Shown here: piece after piece, positions 35,331-47,275 of the stretch | Layout: the number at the start of each line of letters is the position of its first letter | Numbering within the stretch: the first letter of the stretch is position 1 | Source of the DNA: Druceiella hillmani | Taxonomy: Eukaryota > Arthropoda > Insecta > Lepidoptera > Hepialidae | Reading direction: 5' to 3' | NCBI GenBank assembly: GCA_039881145.1 | Contig: JAYKKI010000127.1 | Location: forward strand, 248,001-312,000 | Length of the DNA stretch: 64,000 nt | Position numbers and translations under genes: made by a program | Notes under the pieces: model-generated | What the model was told of the DNA's origin: nothing | Databases searched by the model: none | The model's input: the letters and a program-made list of their open reading frames with translations, nothing else

Positions 35331-36280
35331 AAGCATGTCTTCTCAAAATTTCCAAGAAAATATGGCGACAATCTTGAAAGTCTTAAATTGGACAAACTAG
35401 GGTCAATTGTGTACGAAAAAGTTTCAAGCAGCTATGTGCTATTAGAATTTTTTTCCAAAAAAATCTGGTTAGTAGAAACCAATATGTCTTTTTTCTTATT
35501 CTGAAAATGCAAATATACCTGTCGTAATCTAAATAAGATCAAAGATGTCACATACTAGGCGAAAGGTTATATTTTAAAAATAAATAGTAATTATTACAAA
35601 AAAATGCATGTTTTTAATATTTAGATACTCAGAAATAAAAAGAATGCGGCATATCTCGGATGTCAAAGAAACGAAAAATACAGATAACATAAATCTAAGA
35701 AGAGAGAAATCGTGAGACGTAAACCTCAGTACACGTACCGGCCCGTATGTTTTGATGTGAAAGATGACGAACAGATCGATATCGTGCCCGACAGGTTTTA
35801 TACGCTCGTGACCTATCTATATTACTAAAATAAGTATGCAAATAACATATGAATTATGCGAAAAATAAAGCTTTATGGAAAAATGAAGAATATTTTATAA
35901 AATGTAATAATTTTTATACATAATTGATAAAATTTTAAACAGAGTTAAATCAAAGAAAATGAACACGATCAAAAAAGGAGACTATATAATTTAGAAATGG
36001 TGAGGAATGCAACGTTCACGCAAAATCCTGTCCTGTTATTGTTATTTTTTTTATTTCCTTTTTCTCTACGGTATATTTAGCTATATCTATTTTACGTTAC
36101 TTTCCATTTCTTGTTTGTGAATGTACTAATGATACTTTGCTTTTGAAGAATCATAAATACCAATATGTTTCAACGTTCTTTTTTTCACTGTTGTTCAACC
36201 AAATTTACATCATCAATTACTTTGATTATCCTTTTCTAATGAGTAAGCTAAACATTTCGTTAAATAAGAAACCTTGCTCT
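35331..36280. other. No recognisable gene
   Basis: AT-rich. The words GCGACAATCTTGAAA(A/G)TCTTAA at about 35370 and about 35060 form a diverged direct repeat across the end of the inverted-repeat element. Confidence 0.45.
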
Positions 36281-36607
36281 AGTGAAAATGTAGCCAGTGT
36301 GTAAACACGTTTATTTTGAGCCAGTGTGTAAATCGTGAAGCCACAAAAATATTACCAAAATGTTAACTTTCTAGGCTTTATAGTTCCGGAGGTTCTTAAA
36401 TGAGTCAATCAGGGAGTGGTATTTGGATTTTATATATAGATATACTGAGTGTGAAAAAAATTGAAGACGTAAAGGAACAAATGCAAATTATTTAAGTATG
36501 ATTATGGACAGAAATATTTTCGATAGAAATAAGTCTCCAACCGCAGACAATAGTGAGAAATGTAGCCAGTGTGTAAACACGATTATTTTACATGTGGCTT
36601 CACGATT
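36281..36607. repeat. Complex repeat cluster around the left 200-bp copy
   Basis: AGTG(A/-)(A/G)AAATGTAGCCAGTGTGTAAACACG occurs at 36281-36309 and again at 36552-36581, on both sides of the 200-bp repeat. A third partial copy GCCAGTGTGTAAA starts at 36320. AATCGTGAAGCCACA (36331-36345) has its exact inverse at 36593-36607. The arrangement looks like insertion into, or rearrangement of, a small local repeat. Confidence 0.75.
36345..36544 (+). repeat. 200-bp repeat, left copy (inverted pair)
   Basis: Inverse of 38504-38703 with two mismatches by eye (GAAGAC against GAAAAC, and TTTTCG against TTTTTG). It includes AGTTCCGGAGGTTCTTAAAT and GAGTCAATCAGGGAGTGG. It is not coding-like. About 99% identity makes this the youngest duplication in the window. 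Confidence 0.9.
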
Positions 36608-38503
36608 ATTTTGAGATATAATCAATTAATTTGGGTAAAACTTAATTAAAAATTTAACTGCTAAGATTCTCCTGTGTTAAAATAAAATAATACTAATGCT
36701 CGTATTTTTGTAGCTTCGATGTCCAATATGTTCAATTCTCAAAAGAGATAACAATTTTAAGACAGGTAATACTGAACAATTTTTTAGAATGTGAAAAGAA
36801 GAACCATATGGTAACTTAATAATTTATTGATTTCTTTAAAAATAGTCGCCCTGGTATTCTATGCATTATTTTATTCAATAGAAACATCGTGCGAAACATT
36901 TGGCTCATTCTTTCTTTTACGTCTATTCCACGGCCCTTTCGAAGGCAGTCGCCATTTCTTCGACGTTGGGGAATCATATTCTCATAGTATATATCTTATT
37001 CTTGAAAATACATAGAAATCGCTAAGTGCATGTTCAAGGCTATTTGGATGACGATATGTAATTTCTACACCCATGTAGTCAAATATTCATTCGCTCGTCT
37101 AGCTGAGTGTTTAGATAATAAAGGATTATATGTCTGTTCCCCTTCTTAATTAATAAAATTGTTTCTTCATAAAATTTTTAATCAAGCACCATCTATTAAG
37201 GTTAGTTTGAAGTAGTATTAGAATATAATAAGGGTTTACATATTATCATAATATTTTTGCAACTTATTTAGTGACAAGCGAATGTGCAACAGAAATTTAA
37301 AAACTCTGAGAAGCTTATTGGTAATGACTTGAAGGACTTTTCTTTAAATATTGTTTTTCTTTCTTTCATTAATTTATCCACGTTATACAGAACTTTTAAG
37401 AATTTTATTTTAAAAATATATAAAACCTTATTAAAGTTCATTTTGCAGAGTTTAGGTGACACTCGGGCAAGTAAAAAAATTGTAAAAAAGATAATAGACT
37501 AAAATGTTCGATATTTGTAAAAAATGATACCAGATTTTGCTTCTTTAAAATGAACGTGAGAAATTTACTAATACTTTCAATCAAGAGATATCTAATTAGC
37601 ACAAGCTTCCTGGCTTCTAAATATTGGTGTTTAATTTGTATATCCAAATCATTTTAATGAAGATTTGACATGGCAGAATCAAATTTAAAATTTGCCACCA
37701 ATTTGCGAAAATAAATTGCTAATTCAAAAAATGTACCTCAATGATGTTTACTAAAGAGATCGAATTTCTTAATTTCTATTTATTTTATTACCAGTATTAC
37801 CAATATTCAGATCTACATACTATTATTGTGAACTTCATGTAACCTTAATTAACATAGCATGTTTTAAAATACGGTATCCTTATTTTCATCTTTTATTTAC
37901 TAATTTATGTTTAAAAAGAATAAATGCTAACAATATATCAATTACGTTTTTCCTTTAATGTAAACGGAAAAAGTAATTGTACAATATTGCACATATCATA
38001 CAGAATGGAGAATTGCAGTATTATATTGAAAAGAGAAACAAATGTTATATTTGGATTTATTCGTTTTTGTGTTAGTTATACACAGCAAGATTACAGCAAG
38101 TTAGTTTCTAACGCAGACATTCGTGGTCTTTTTAACACAGTATTATTTAATAAGTTAACTATATGGTAGCATTTGCGTCGCGGTTTAATCTCCTCTATTC
38201 TGCACCTTTTCTACCTTACTTCTCTAGTATTTTAGCATATTGATTTACACAAATTAATAAAGTAACATTTACTTTACTAAAAATTATTGCCACGTATACG
38301 AGCTTAACATTACCTTGCGGAGTTTTGCTGAGAATTGGAAGATAAAAAAGTTCTTCATTTTGTTACATTTGCCAAATTTTTTTAATAAATTGAAATCAAA
38401 TCGACACTGACATATTCCGATAGAATTTTTGAATAAAATTCTAGCAATGGAAAGTCAATTTTGTAGAGAAATCGAACGCAGATCGTTAAAACACTCTTGT
38501 TTT
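36545..38503. other. Interval between the two 200-bp inverted copies
   Basis: About 1.96 kb. Apart from a GC-richer patch at about 36845-36990 (CACGGCCCTTTCGAAGGCAGTCGCC) it is AT-rich. Open frames at 37268-37647 occur on both strands and at 37924-38169; none has a recognisable motif. If the 200-bp copies were transposon ends, this should hold a transposase, and it does not. Confidence 0.5.
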
Positions 38504-38703
38504 GCGGTTGGAGACTTATTTCTATCAAAAATATTTCTGTCCATAATCATACTTAAATAATTTGCATTTGTTCCTTTACGTTTTCAATTTTTTTCACACT
38601 CAGTATATCTATATATAAAATCCAAATACCACTCCCTGATTGACTCATTTAAGAACCTCCGGAACTATAAAGCCTAGAAAGTTAACATTTTGGTAATATT
38701 TTT
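38504..38703 (-). repeat. 200-bp repeat, right copy (inverted pair)
   Basis: Inverse of 36345-36544, two mismatches. It has none of the AGCCAGTGTGTAAA cluster that surrounds the left copy, and no shared target duplication was found. Confidence 0.9.
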
Positions 38704-38910
38704 TGAACTTTCAAATGCTTGATAAGAATTTTTTTAAAATTTAACCCATAAAAGTTTGAAGGCATGATTGGAAGATCCTATGGTTATTTCAATATATTTA
38801 AAGTAAGAGACATGACAAGACATGTTTAGTCTTTGAAATCGAAATAAAAAAAACTTGTTTTAGCGTTCTTAGAAAATCGCTTAGAGTAGACAAACGGAAT
38901 GTAATAAAAC

Positions 38911-38960
38911 CCAAGCGGAACTCGTACTGCCAGGGTTCCGTACACATTTAGGCATTTATA
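38911..38960 (+). repeat. GGGTTCCGTAC-type dispersed repeat fragment, copy 1
   Basis: AAGCGGAACTCGTACTGCCA then GGGTTCCGTACAC and ATTTAGGCATT. The order (GxCGGACTCG..., GGGTTCCGTAC) matches a repeat very common in insect genomes, recalled from memory. The same core with ATTTAGGCATT is at 49.8 kb. Confidence 0.5.
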
Positions 38961-39156
38961 AATATTTAATGGTTCCAAATATTCCTATTAAACCATTAAA
39001 ACAAAATTGTTTTCAGGTTAATATAAATATCTATTACGGGCGCATATTTAAAAAAAGTTTTTGACATAATTAAAAACTAAATATTTTTCGATTTTCTCCC
39101 TTACTTTTCTGTGAGACATTGTTTTTTAATGTATTATTCCCTGCGAAATATCATCT

Positions 39157-39455
39157 GTATACGAAGATCCGTAAGAAAATGATGGTTACTGGTGTAGCTC
39201 CTTGCACGCTTAGAAGGATAAAGAGGCAATGGGCAAGTTATATATCACGGAGAATAGATGACTACTGGGGAAGAAGTGTCCTCGAATGACCGCCACGTAC
39301 TGACAGACGCAAAGTGGGACAGCTACCCACTAAGTGGAAAGACGACCTAGTAGATCACGGGGAGCCATTGATTGTAAGCGGTACAGGTATCGAACTTACG
39401 AAGGAAGCTCATGTTTAGGAGTGGACGGTTTCCGGCTGAAAACGATGATAATGAT
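39157..39455 (+). pseudogene. RTE-type non-LTR retrotransposon, C-terminal end (relic 1)
   Basis: The plus-strand frame from about 39160 reads TKIRKKMMVTGV. From 39209 a frame reads RRIKRQWASYISRRIDDYWG, RSVLE, a TGA (39287-39289) exactly where the family has Trp, then PRTDRRKVGQLPTKWKDDLV. This is the well-known tail of RTE-like endonuclease/reverse transcriptases: LKWQWAGHIARR, WGxxVLEWRPR, GRPxTRWxDD. The last part (EAHV, then a Trp segment) follows after a frameshift, and AACGATGATAATGATC at 39440-39455 resembles the short GATGA-type 3' tail of such LINEs. Only the extreme 3' end is present, as is usual for 5'-truncated copies. It is dead. Confidence 0.8.
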
Positions 39456-42400
39456 CTAGTTTTTACTTGAACTATTTTTTATAATTTTTTAAAATTAAAA
39501 CTTAATTTTATTTTACCCGATTTATATTTGAAACAATTTTATAAAATATCTGACTTTTACAAACTACATTATATACACTGCAAGTTCATCGCGCATCATA
39601 ATGTTTTACTTCATCACTATAACTTCTTCCTCAGCTTTGACGGCACTTTCCGTTCCTGCTAAGAGTCTTGGCCCTCCTTTCGCGTTTTATGTTCAATTTG
39701 TCGCTTCAAAGCACTCCAACTCCACCGTTTGAAGTGACGTCGTTGATGCGAGTAGCCAGTGATCAAGTATAATAATGCTGCACTGATTTATTATGTGAGA
39801 CGACGGCTGCATAGTGTCTCTTTATGCTATAAATAAAGTATAAAATCAAAAAGGTTTTCCTCCTTTCAATACTGTGTGTTTCTTACATTCATTAGAAGAT
39901 TAATGTAACTCTATTTCATTTGACTACAGATAAATACAATATTATAATAGGAGTGTATTAAAAACTATTTTTCTTACATAAATTGTGAAATTTCTGCTTT
40001 CAACAAAGCTCTGTTAGGTTTCTTGTTAGATTTTTGCTCATCGCTTTTGCTTCATTTGCAAATCGTCTATATACAAAATGTCTGCATTTAATAAAATTAC
40101 GAGGTTTCTATATCCATTTATAAAAATAGGCACTAATGAAAATAAACCTGTTCTGTAGGAGTAAAATTCGTACTACGAAGGCTCTATATACACACTTGGT
40201 CATAAATAAACATTTAAGGATACTTAGTACTTCTTTTACACTATTTACAAATGTTCGTATCATTAGAAATATTTTGTTATTTCAATATTTTGCTTCTTAA
40301 ACATTTTACATACGCAACAATATTGCATTTTTTTGGAATACCACGAAAATTAAAACCATTGTTATAATTTTGGGATTAATTTTTAATACAATTCTAGTGA
40401 CCAGGTTTCACAAAAATGGTTATTTTAGATGATACAAATATCTGAAAGCTGTATATGTTTTAATAACACTGTTTCTAAATCTTTGACATCAAATTCTAGA
40501 GAAAACACAGTTTCGGGATCATCATTACTTGTATTTTTAATCCAAACCCACATGACATATATGATTTAAAATGACATTGTGAACTTAATCATTATCCTAT
40601 ATGGATAATATAATTCATATTTATACGTCAATTAAATTCTAAAAGAAACTGCTGTTATAGAGAACATGGACGGGTATTTGATCCCACAAAGATTGTTTTT
40701 TTTAAGAAAAAATAAAAAATTACTGTTCTAAAATCATCAACTATTAATGAAAGTTATTACTAATTATTTGTCACAGCTAATTATAAAGGAATAATCTTGT
40801 GATCTTTTTCGCAGCAGAAATATTATGAATTTATTTATAATTAGTCGTAATGGCACGTAACTTACGATAAATTCGAAAATTGTGGAAAATTACGAGCAAG
40901 AAGGATTGTGAGATTTGATATAGTTTAAGTTTATATGGAGAAGGAGTGCAGGAAACTAAAATTTTTAGGAAATATATGTTACAGAAACTTTAAATTACTA
41001 TTAAAAATGCATTAAAAGATTTTCTGTTTACTTTCATTCTGCGAGGAGTAGAGACTACCGCCAAAGAATATTTTAAATGTCAGATTGACTGAATAAGTTT
41101 CGACCTGTAAATTTTATGTGATTTCAAATTTTCCTTTTTCAATAATCTGTGGAGTGTATGTGAAGACAAAAAAGCGTTTATTTAAAATTTTGTGTAATAT
41201 ATATCTATTTTACTAACATTAAGTTTTAACAAACACTCTTAACTTACAGAATAAAATTTAAAAAAATGAAATGCAATGATTAGCGTTTATACTTTTTGTC
41301 AAAAGAACCTCTGTAACTTTCAAACTTAAAAATTTAATAATTTGCAGCCGAATTTCTACTACCGGGCGACCACTAGTTTTATTTAACACGCTTAAGTGGA
41401 ATAAGACTATTAAACTGGGAAAAAGCAAGTGAGCGACACAAAACAATGTGTGGGTGCATGCTCAGATAATAGGTGCCATTTTATATGTAGGTTTGGACCA
41501 AGGATTGAGGTAATTTAATTCTACGAATATGTTAAATCTTCCTTTTACACAAATCTTCGGTGAACCACATGTACTTATTTGTTTTATTGTATTTTACGAT
41601 ACAATTATTAAGATCATTTACTATTACGTTCTTAGAATATTATTTATTTTATTTCCTGAATATATTTATGTAAAAATCTTTATATTTATTCTGACATTCG
41701 TCACCAGGCATTCGTTAAATTCAATGACGGATGAACAGTTGGTTGTCATTTACACATCGATCTACGATAGATCATGCCCAAAAACGTATGGAAGTCGGCG
41801 ATAATATTTCCGATTTTTTTACAACGCTACTGAATATTAAAGGTATTGTTGATTTCCGTCCTAACTTAAATTTTTATTATAAGGGTAGAGAATATCTTAT
41901 TTAACAAAAGTAATCAACACAATATTGTAGAAATTATTTAAAGCACTTTTCTGAATTTCATAGTTGTACCTATGAACATAGCAACTTTAATAAGATAATT
42001 AATACACGATTTTTTCAAAAATTATAAAAATATTCATAAAACATATAAAAAAGTAATTTTTAAGGTAAATAATAAAAATATTTAAAGAATCTTGTTTGTT
42101 TCATACAGACTACAACCATTTTGTGGACCATTCGCTTGCTCCACTAACGTTCGTGATTAGGTATTATGTACGGTTATATATATAATATATGGCCACACTT
42201 TAAAGGTAACTATTACAATTGTTTTCCTTTTCTGAGCATATTTCAAGGTATTCCAACTGAAAAGTTGCTATACCGTATACATATTATATCAACTGAACCT
42301 TAAAAATCAAAAAATATTATCCAGTGTAATGCATTTATTAAGTTAATTTAATATTTTTAAATGTAATGTTTTTAAATCTGATAATGAATTTTTTCCAATA

Positions 42401-42518
42401 ATGTTTTCTTCTCGTGAATTTTTTAGTAACTAAATCTTTTTGGGTTTAGTGCGATAAAAGATTTTCTTTGCTGTTTGAAACTTTTAACCTTTTAAATTTT
42501 AAATAATTCAGCCCACAT

Positions 42519-42520
<2 letters not shown>
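39456..42520. other. No recognisable gene
   Basis: Mostly AT-rich. Bases 39590-39840 are GC-richer (CTCCAACTCCACCGTTTGAAG, GACGTCGTTGATGCGAG) and may be another eroded transposon; I could not assign it. Frames at 41258-41446 and 41529-41804 have no recognisable motif. Confidence 0.45.
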
Positions 42521-42577
<57 letters not shown>

Positions 42578-42588
42578 TATATGTATAT
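42521..42588. repeat. (TA)n microsatellite
   Basis: About 25 pure AT units followed by ATAAATATATATGTATAT. Confidence 0.95.
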
Positions 42589-44269
42589 TACGACTTTAGT
42601 AAAATCCTAGAAATTTCTTAGTTTCACCATTTAAGTAATATGGTTCTTATAGTTATTGGTGATGAAACAAAAATAATTTCTGTCCTTCTGTCTTAACACA
42701 ACATAATAATAAGTAAATAATATTAACTATGATAAATAATACTACGTGTGGGTAGAAACCTTACCAGAATCTATTTATAAGTGTGGAAATTAGAATTGTT
42801 AAAATACGTAAATTACCTGTTCTTGTTGGTCGATTAAAATTATTTAAACATCCACCTCCTAAAACAATACGGTTTGTACAACATTTTTCATTTCACGTAA
42901 TGATGCTGTTTCTCCGCCTTACTACTGCAATTAATCAAATTAAACATATATGATAATGATTTTTTTTTTATTTTATTAAATGCGAATATAATTTAAAAAA
43001 AAAACAAATGAAACGTTCTTATAATTATAAATACAATTTATTATAAACTAGTATACGTCTAGTTATAATGTGGTGATCCATATGTGGAATTTCCATTGGT
43101 CTAAAATATTCTGTTACTTGTATCGACCTGTTCATTTTAATCAGTCTTATATGGGCTGTAGCGCAGTAGGTTGTAAATAAGTTTTGTATCTTCAAGGGGT
43201 TTTTAAACAGTTAATTCACGGTTTTTGAATAATATGTATGGATAGCCTGTAGGATAGCCATATAATACTATTTAAACAAACGGGATGCACATATCATAAT
43301 ATAAACTTGACATATATTCCCCTTATTTGTCAAGATAAAAAATAATATTAAATTTATACATGAAAATGACAATTATAAAATTTTACTTTAAACAAATAAA
43401 AATACGGCATAATCGTCCACCGCAAATTCATTCAATATGATGAGGGCTACATGTGATGGTTTCGCACATAGTCAAATATAAACATATAAAGATGCAGAGT
43501 TTCTCCATTAAACTATTTACGAATAATATTTTTTTTTATTATGTAAACTGTGGAATAAATTGGAACATTATATCTAGAAAACGCTTTCATTTTATCGATT
43601 AAAAGATCGTTCGAAAAAATGTTTTCCTCACTCCTCTTCGTAAACGTCATCATCTGCTCTCTGGGATTTCTTCATGTATCCTATATTTTATTCTTCCAAC
43701 ACATTTGTATGTATGTATATGTGTTACATTTTTTAATTTATTTTTATTAATTATTTCTATTTTTAACATGCCACTGTATTGCTCTCATTTTTTTAAAATT
43801 ATTTTCCTATCGTATTTATAATTTATTGCAGTGTTCTGCAACACGTAATATATTTTACTACGCAGTACTTTAGTTGGCTGGAAAAGATTGCGCCTGTGGC
43901 AATATCTTCGTCTTAGATATCGGTAAACCAAAGTGAATAAATAAACAAACTGGCTAGTAAATTTTTCAACAGTGTGATATTGCAATGAAGATTTTAAAAA
44001 GTTTGGAATTTGGAATCATCGCTACAGTCTTCCGAAAAAAATACATGTACATTTATAGTAAAGCCGTTTTTTCGTTCATAATTTTTATGATTTTAATTTA
44101 TTTTAAAGTATCAAATTATACGGCATCAATGGTTGTATTTTTAGCGTTCATCTTAATTGCCTTGACTTAAAAGCTTGATTTTTTACAGCTTGCAGGGACT
44201 GTAGACTAAGTAATAATTGATATTAATTTTAATTTAATAGCTCCACGCCTTCCTGAGAAAAAGAGTCTT
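42589..44269. other. No recognisable gene
   Basis: AT-rich non-coding DNA. Frames at 43785-43985 (minus) and 43985-44170 (plus, hydrophobic) have AT-driven composition and no family motif. Confidence 0.45.
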
Positions 44270-44347
44270 GACGAACCGACAGACAAGCAACTAAGTTATC
44301 CTACAAGGGTTCGTTTTTTTTTCTTTTCAGGTATGGAACCCTAAAAC
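44270..44347 (+). repeat. GACAGAC-AGGGTTC hairpin repeat, copy 2
   Basis: CGACAGACAAGCAACTAAG is followed by TTATCCTACAAGGGTTCG, a T/C-rich loop, and GGTATGGAACCCTAAAA. The AGGGTTC and GAACCCT blocks pair. This order is a familiar insect dispersed repeat (recalled, not searched), probably the 3' region of a LINE or SINE. Confidence 0.6.
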
Positions 44348-45029
44348 AGATAAAACGAATTGCAGTGATGGCCTCTTTTTGCTCGAATCAAGGCGGAACC
44401 GACAGCTAATTCTGTATATGGGAATTCATATATTTTTTTAATTTGTTATTTAATTTATTATACTTGATGATGAATTTTTGACGAAATGAATTCAGTTACC
44501 GCTTAATTTGGTTGTCTATAATTTCAAATAATAATTGTTTATACACTGTAACATTTCAATAATTTATTATATTATGGTGAAATAAATATATTTATATTGA
44601 ATTCATTAAACAAATATTGTAGTTTACGATTTAAAAATAATATTGTACTTAAACATTTATTGGGAGCCTAAATTCTTAATAAATTATTATATCCTTTTGA
44701 GATTTAGATAAATAAATATTGCAAAATTCGTGTATGTAAATTTAGTTAAGATAAATAAATTAGGTTGATTTTTGATGTTTATTTTTTTACACGTTTTAAA
44801 TAAACTAGTTCAAAATGATATTATTATATTGGCAGCCATTTTAAATGTTATATTATTTGTGATTCTATTATTCACAGTTCTTAGCTTTGGAATTCTTTGT
44901 TAGATATCGGGGTTCAGATATACTTATTTGAAATTTTTAATTAGTTATTGCGTATTATTTGTGTTTTGTCGTTCTAGAGGGTACTAATAAACATCAGAGG
45001 TTACATAAAATACACAAATATTAATCAAA

Positions 45030-46350
45030 CCAATAAAATTTAAAAAACATGGACAAAAGAAAAACTAAAAAAATGAAAAAATTTACGAAAACAGCATACT
45101 AAGGAAATGAAATATAAATACAAAGACATGAAAAATTAAATTGAAGAATATGAAAGGCATAATAACCTTATTGGGGAGTATATAAAAATAAAAATAATAT
45201 TTTTCTTTGGAATCGCTAGAAAAGAAAAGAACCGCAAAGAATTGGAAAAAGAAATTTGGATTTGGACGAGTATTATTATTTTGCACTAATTCAATCTAGA
45301 CACAAATCCATTCAAAGAGAGGTAAAGAAACTCTAAGAGAAGGCCTATGTTAAAAAATCTTTCCACCATAATTGAAAAATATATAAATATTTAAAAGGTA
45401 AACTTACTCAAGCGTACCTAACATCGCATAAAAGAAGTCTATCCACGGAAACACTGAACGACGGAAAATAAAAAATTATGGGTTAAAAGAATATAATTAT
45501 ATATAAATTAAATACAATAAAATTGTAATATTAAGTAACCGAGTAGAATAGACCAATACCAAAAGGACTCTATTAAAATATCTAGAAGTAATGATGAATT
45601 CTCCGAAACACTCCACAACAAAATTAACAAAACCCTCAAATGAATAGATCAAATATGAAAAAACTAATTGAACAAAAGGCACGACAATCTGAGAGTTTGT
45701 TCGAGTGCAAGAAATTGGAAAAAGAAACAGAAAATGCCCTAGCCATGAAAATATATTAAAGATGAAAACAATATGTAACAACATAATATCCTCCAGCACG
45801 GGTGGTCGCCAGGGAAATTTCAGATCATAACTTTTCATTAGAAGCCCTCTATATGTTGAATTAAAAATCATTATTAATAGTAGAAGACAAAACGAATACG
45901 AATATCCTCTGTGTAATATGAAATGAAATATTTTAGATATTTTTGAACTGAAAAATCATTAAAAATTTAACGATATGTAGACCGTATACTTATGCACAAA
46001 AGAATGACATCTATCTATAATAAGATTGAATTCGTGGTAAAAACTGAAAAAAGGAAATGGTAAATTAATAGAATATGAAGACCATATATTCAAACACAAG
46101 TCGATAATATTTGGCTACGATAAGGTTTTAATCGTGATGAAAAGTTAAAAAGGTGATGAAAAAATTACAGTGAATGAATAATATATATTCATGTACAAGT
46201 AAATGAGATCTGGATTCAATGAAATTAGATTCATATTGGAAACTAAAGAAAGAAGCTAAAAATGTTACAGAATATTAAGACTATATAATTGGATTCCAGG
46301 TAAGAAACTTGGCACAAAAACTAGGAAATTCCTGATAATTATTAATAAAG
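45030..46350. other. A-rich, strand-asymmetric segment
   Basis: For about 1.3 kb the plus strand is strongly enriched in A over T, and purine-rich (many AAAGAAAAG, GGAAAAAG words), with few local repeats. A short plus-strand frame at about 45628-45750 reads NRSNMKKLIEQKARQ, then LFECKKLEKETENALAMK. It looks like coiled coil and may be a remnant of a coding region. Such skew is typical of old retroelement coding DNA or of a transcribed strand. No domain is recognisable. The 124-residue hydrophobic minus-strand frame (45497-45871) is the expected complement of Lys/Glu-rich sequence. Confidence 0.4.
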
Positions 46351-47204
46351 TCATTTAATTTTTCAAGTCGCTTTGGAAAAATTGGATTTTTTCATTTGTT
46401 TGGGATACTTGAGAAAAGTATACTGAACAATACATACATGCAGACAAAACATTAATAATAGTAAGCAGTTAAATAGGAAAATTATGTAACTTTAAATATT
46501 AAACCTATATATGTCTCTATACAAAATATTCATGGAGCATGTTTCACTCCTACTTCCCTTTTCTAAATCAAGTGAACCAATTTCCAGTTTTGCCAGGTTT
46601 ATATAAGCCTAAATCATATGATATTTCCGGAGCAAATTATTTGGCATAGAGTAATATCCGCTTCGAGTTATGCAACTAAGCACAAAGCTCTCAAACAAAC
46701 TTCTTGTATTAGCCCTCCAAACGTCATGGTTAGTTTGAAATGGGTGGAGAGAAGGAGGTAAATATGTTAAGTAATTAGACTGAAACGGTAAGAGAAACGG
46801 CCAGCATAATTTACAAAGTTTATGCAATAGCTGTTCGTTACTTATCACTTCCGCTTATTATTTTAAATTGAGGTACTGCACAGTCGTTCAAGGAGGGAGG
46901 ATTTGGTGAAAAATATCACCTAGAATTAAATAGTAAAATAATATAGTATAAAACTCTAGTATTTGTTTGTTATTTGGAATCTGTCCTAGATATATCTAAA
47001 TTATGTGAAAATTAAAGGAATTGTTAATTACTGAAATTCCAGTCGATAATTTTTATGCGATCTTATTATTAATATATACGATTATTAAATGTCATTCTAG
47101 GTATCTATTTTTTATCAGTAGTTGAAGTTTCCAATAAGTACTTGCGCCTACATAAAAATTTATGTAATCATCTAGTTTACAAACTTATGAATAATAACAA
47201 AGAG
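46351..47204. other. No recognisable gene
   Basis: AT-rich, with a more complex stretch at about 46600-46910 (CAAACAAACTTCTTG, CTCCAAACGTCATGG, GGAGGGAGGATTTGG) that could be regulatory or an eroded transposon. No gene is seen. Confidence 0.4.
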
Positions 47205-47275
47205 ACGAACAAGGAAGCGAGCACGATAGGGTTTTGTACCAATCTATAGAGCAAAGAACCCTAAAGAAGGAGTTG
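47205..47275 (+). repeat. AGGGTTT-type hairpin repeat, copy 3 (diverged)
   Basis: GACGAACAAGGAAGCGAGC, then ATAGGGTTTTGTACC, a short loop and AGAACCCTAAAGAAGG. Same order as the copy at 44.3 kb. Confidence 0.5.

Noticed and set aside
36345..38703. Calling the 200-bp inverted pair a complete transposon
   Set aside because: No transposase, no target duplication, and the flanks differ; kept as an inverted repeat pair only.
45497..45871. 124-codon hydrophobic minus-strand frame, longest in the window
   Set aside because: Complement of A-rich, Lys/Glu-coding-type DNA gives Phe/Leu-rich chance frames; no motif, signal peptide logic or neighbour supports it.
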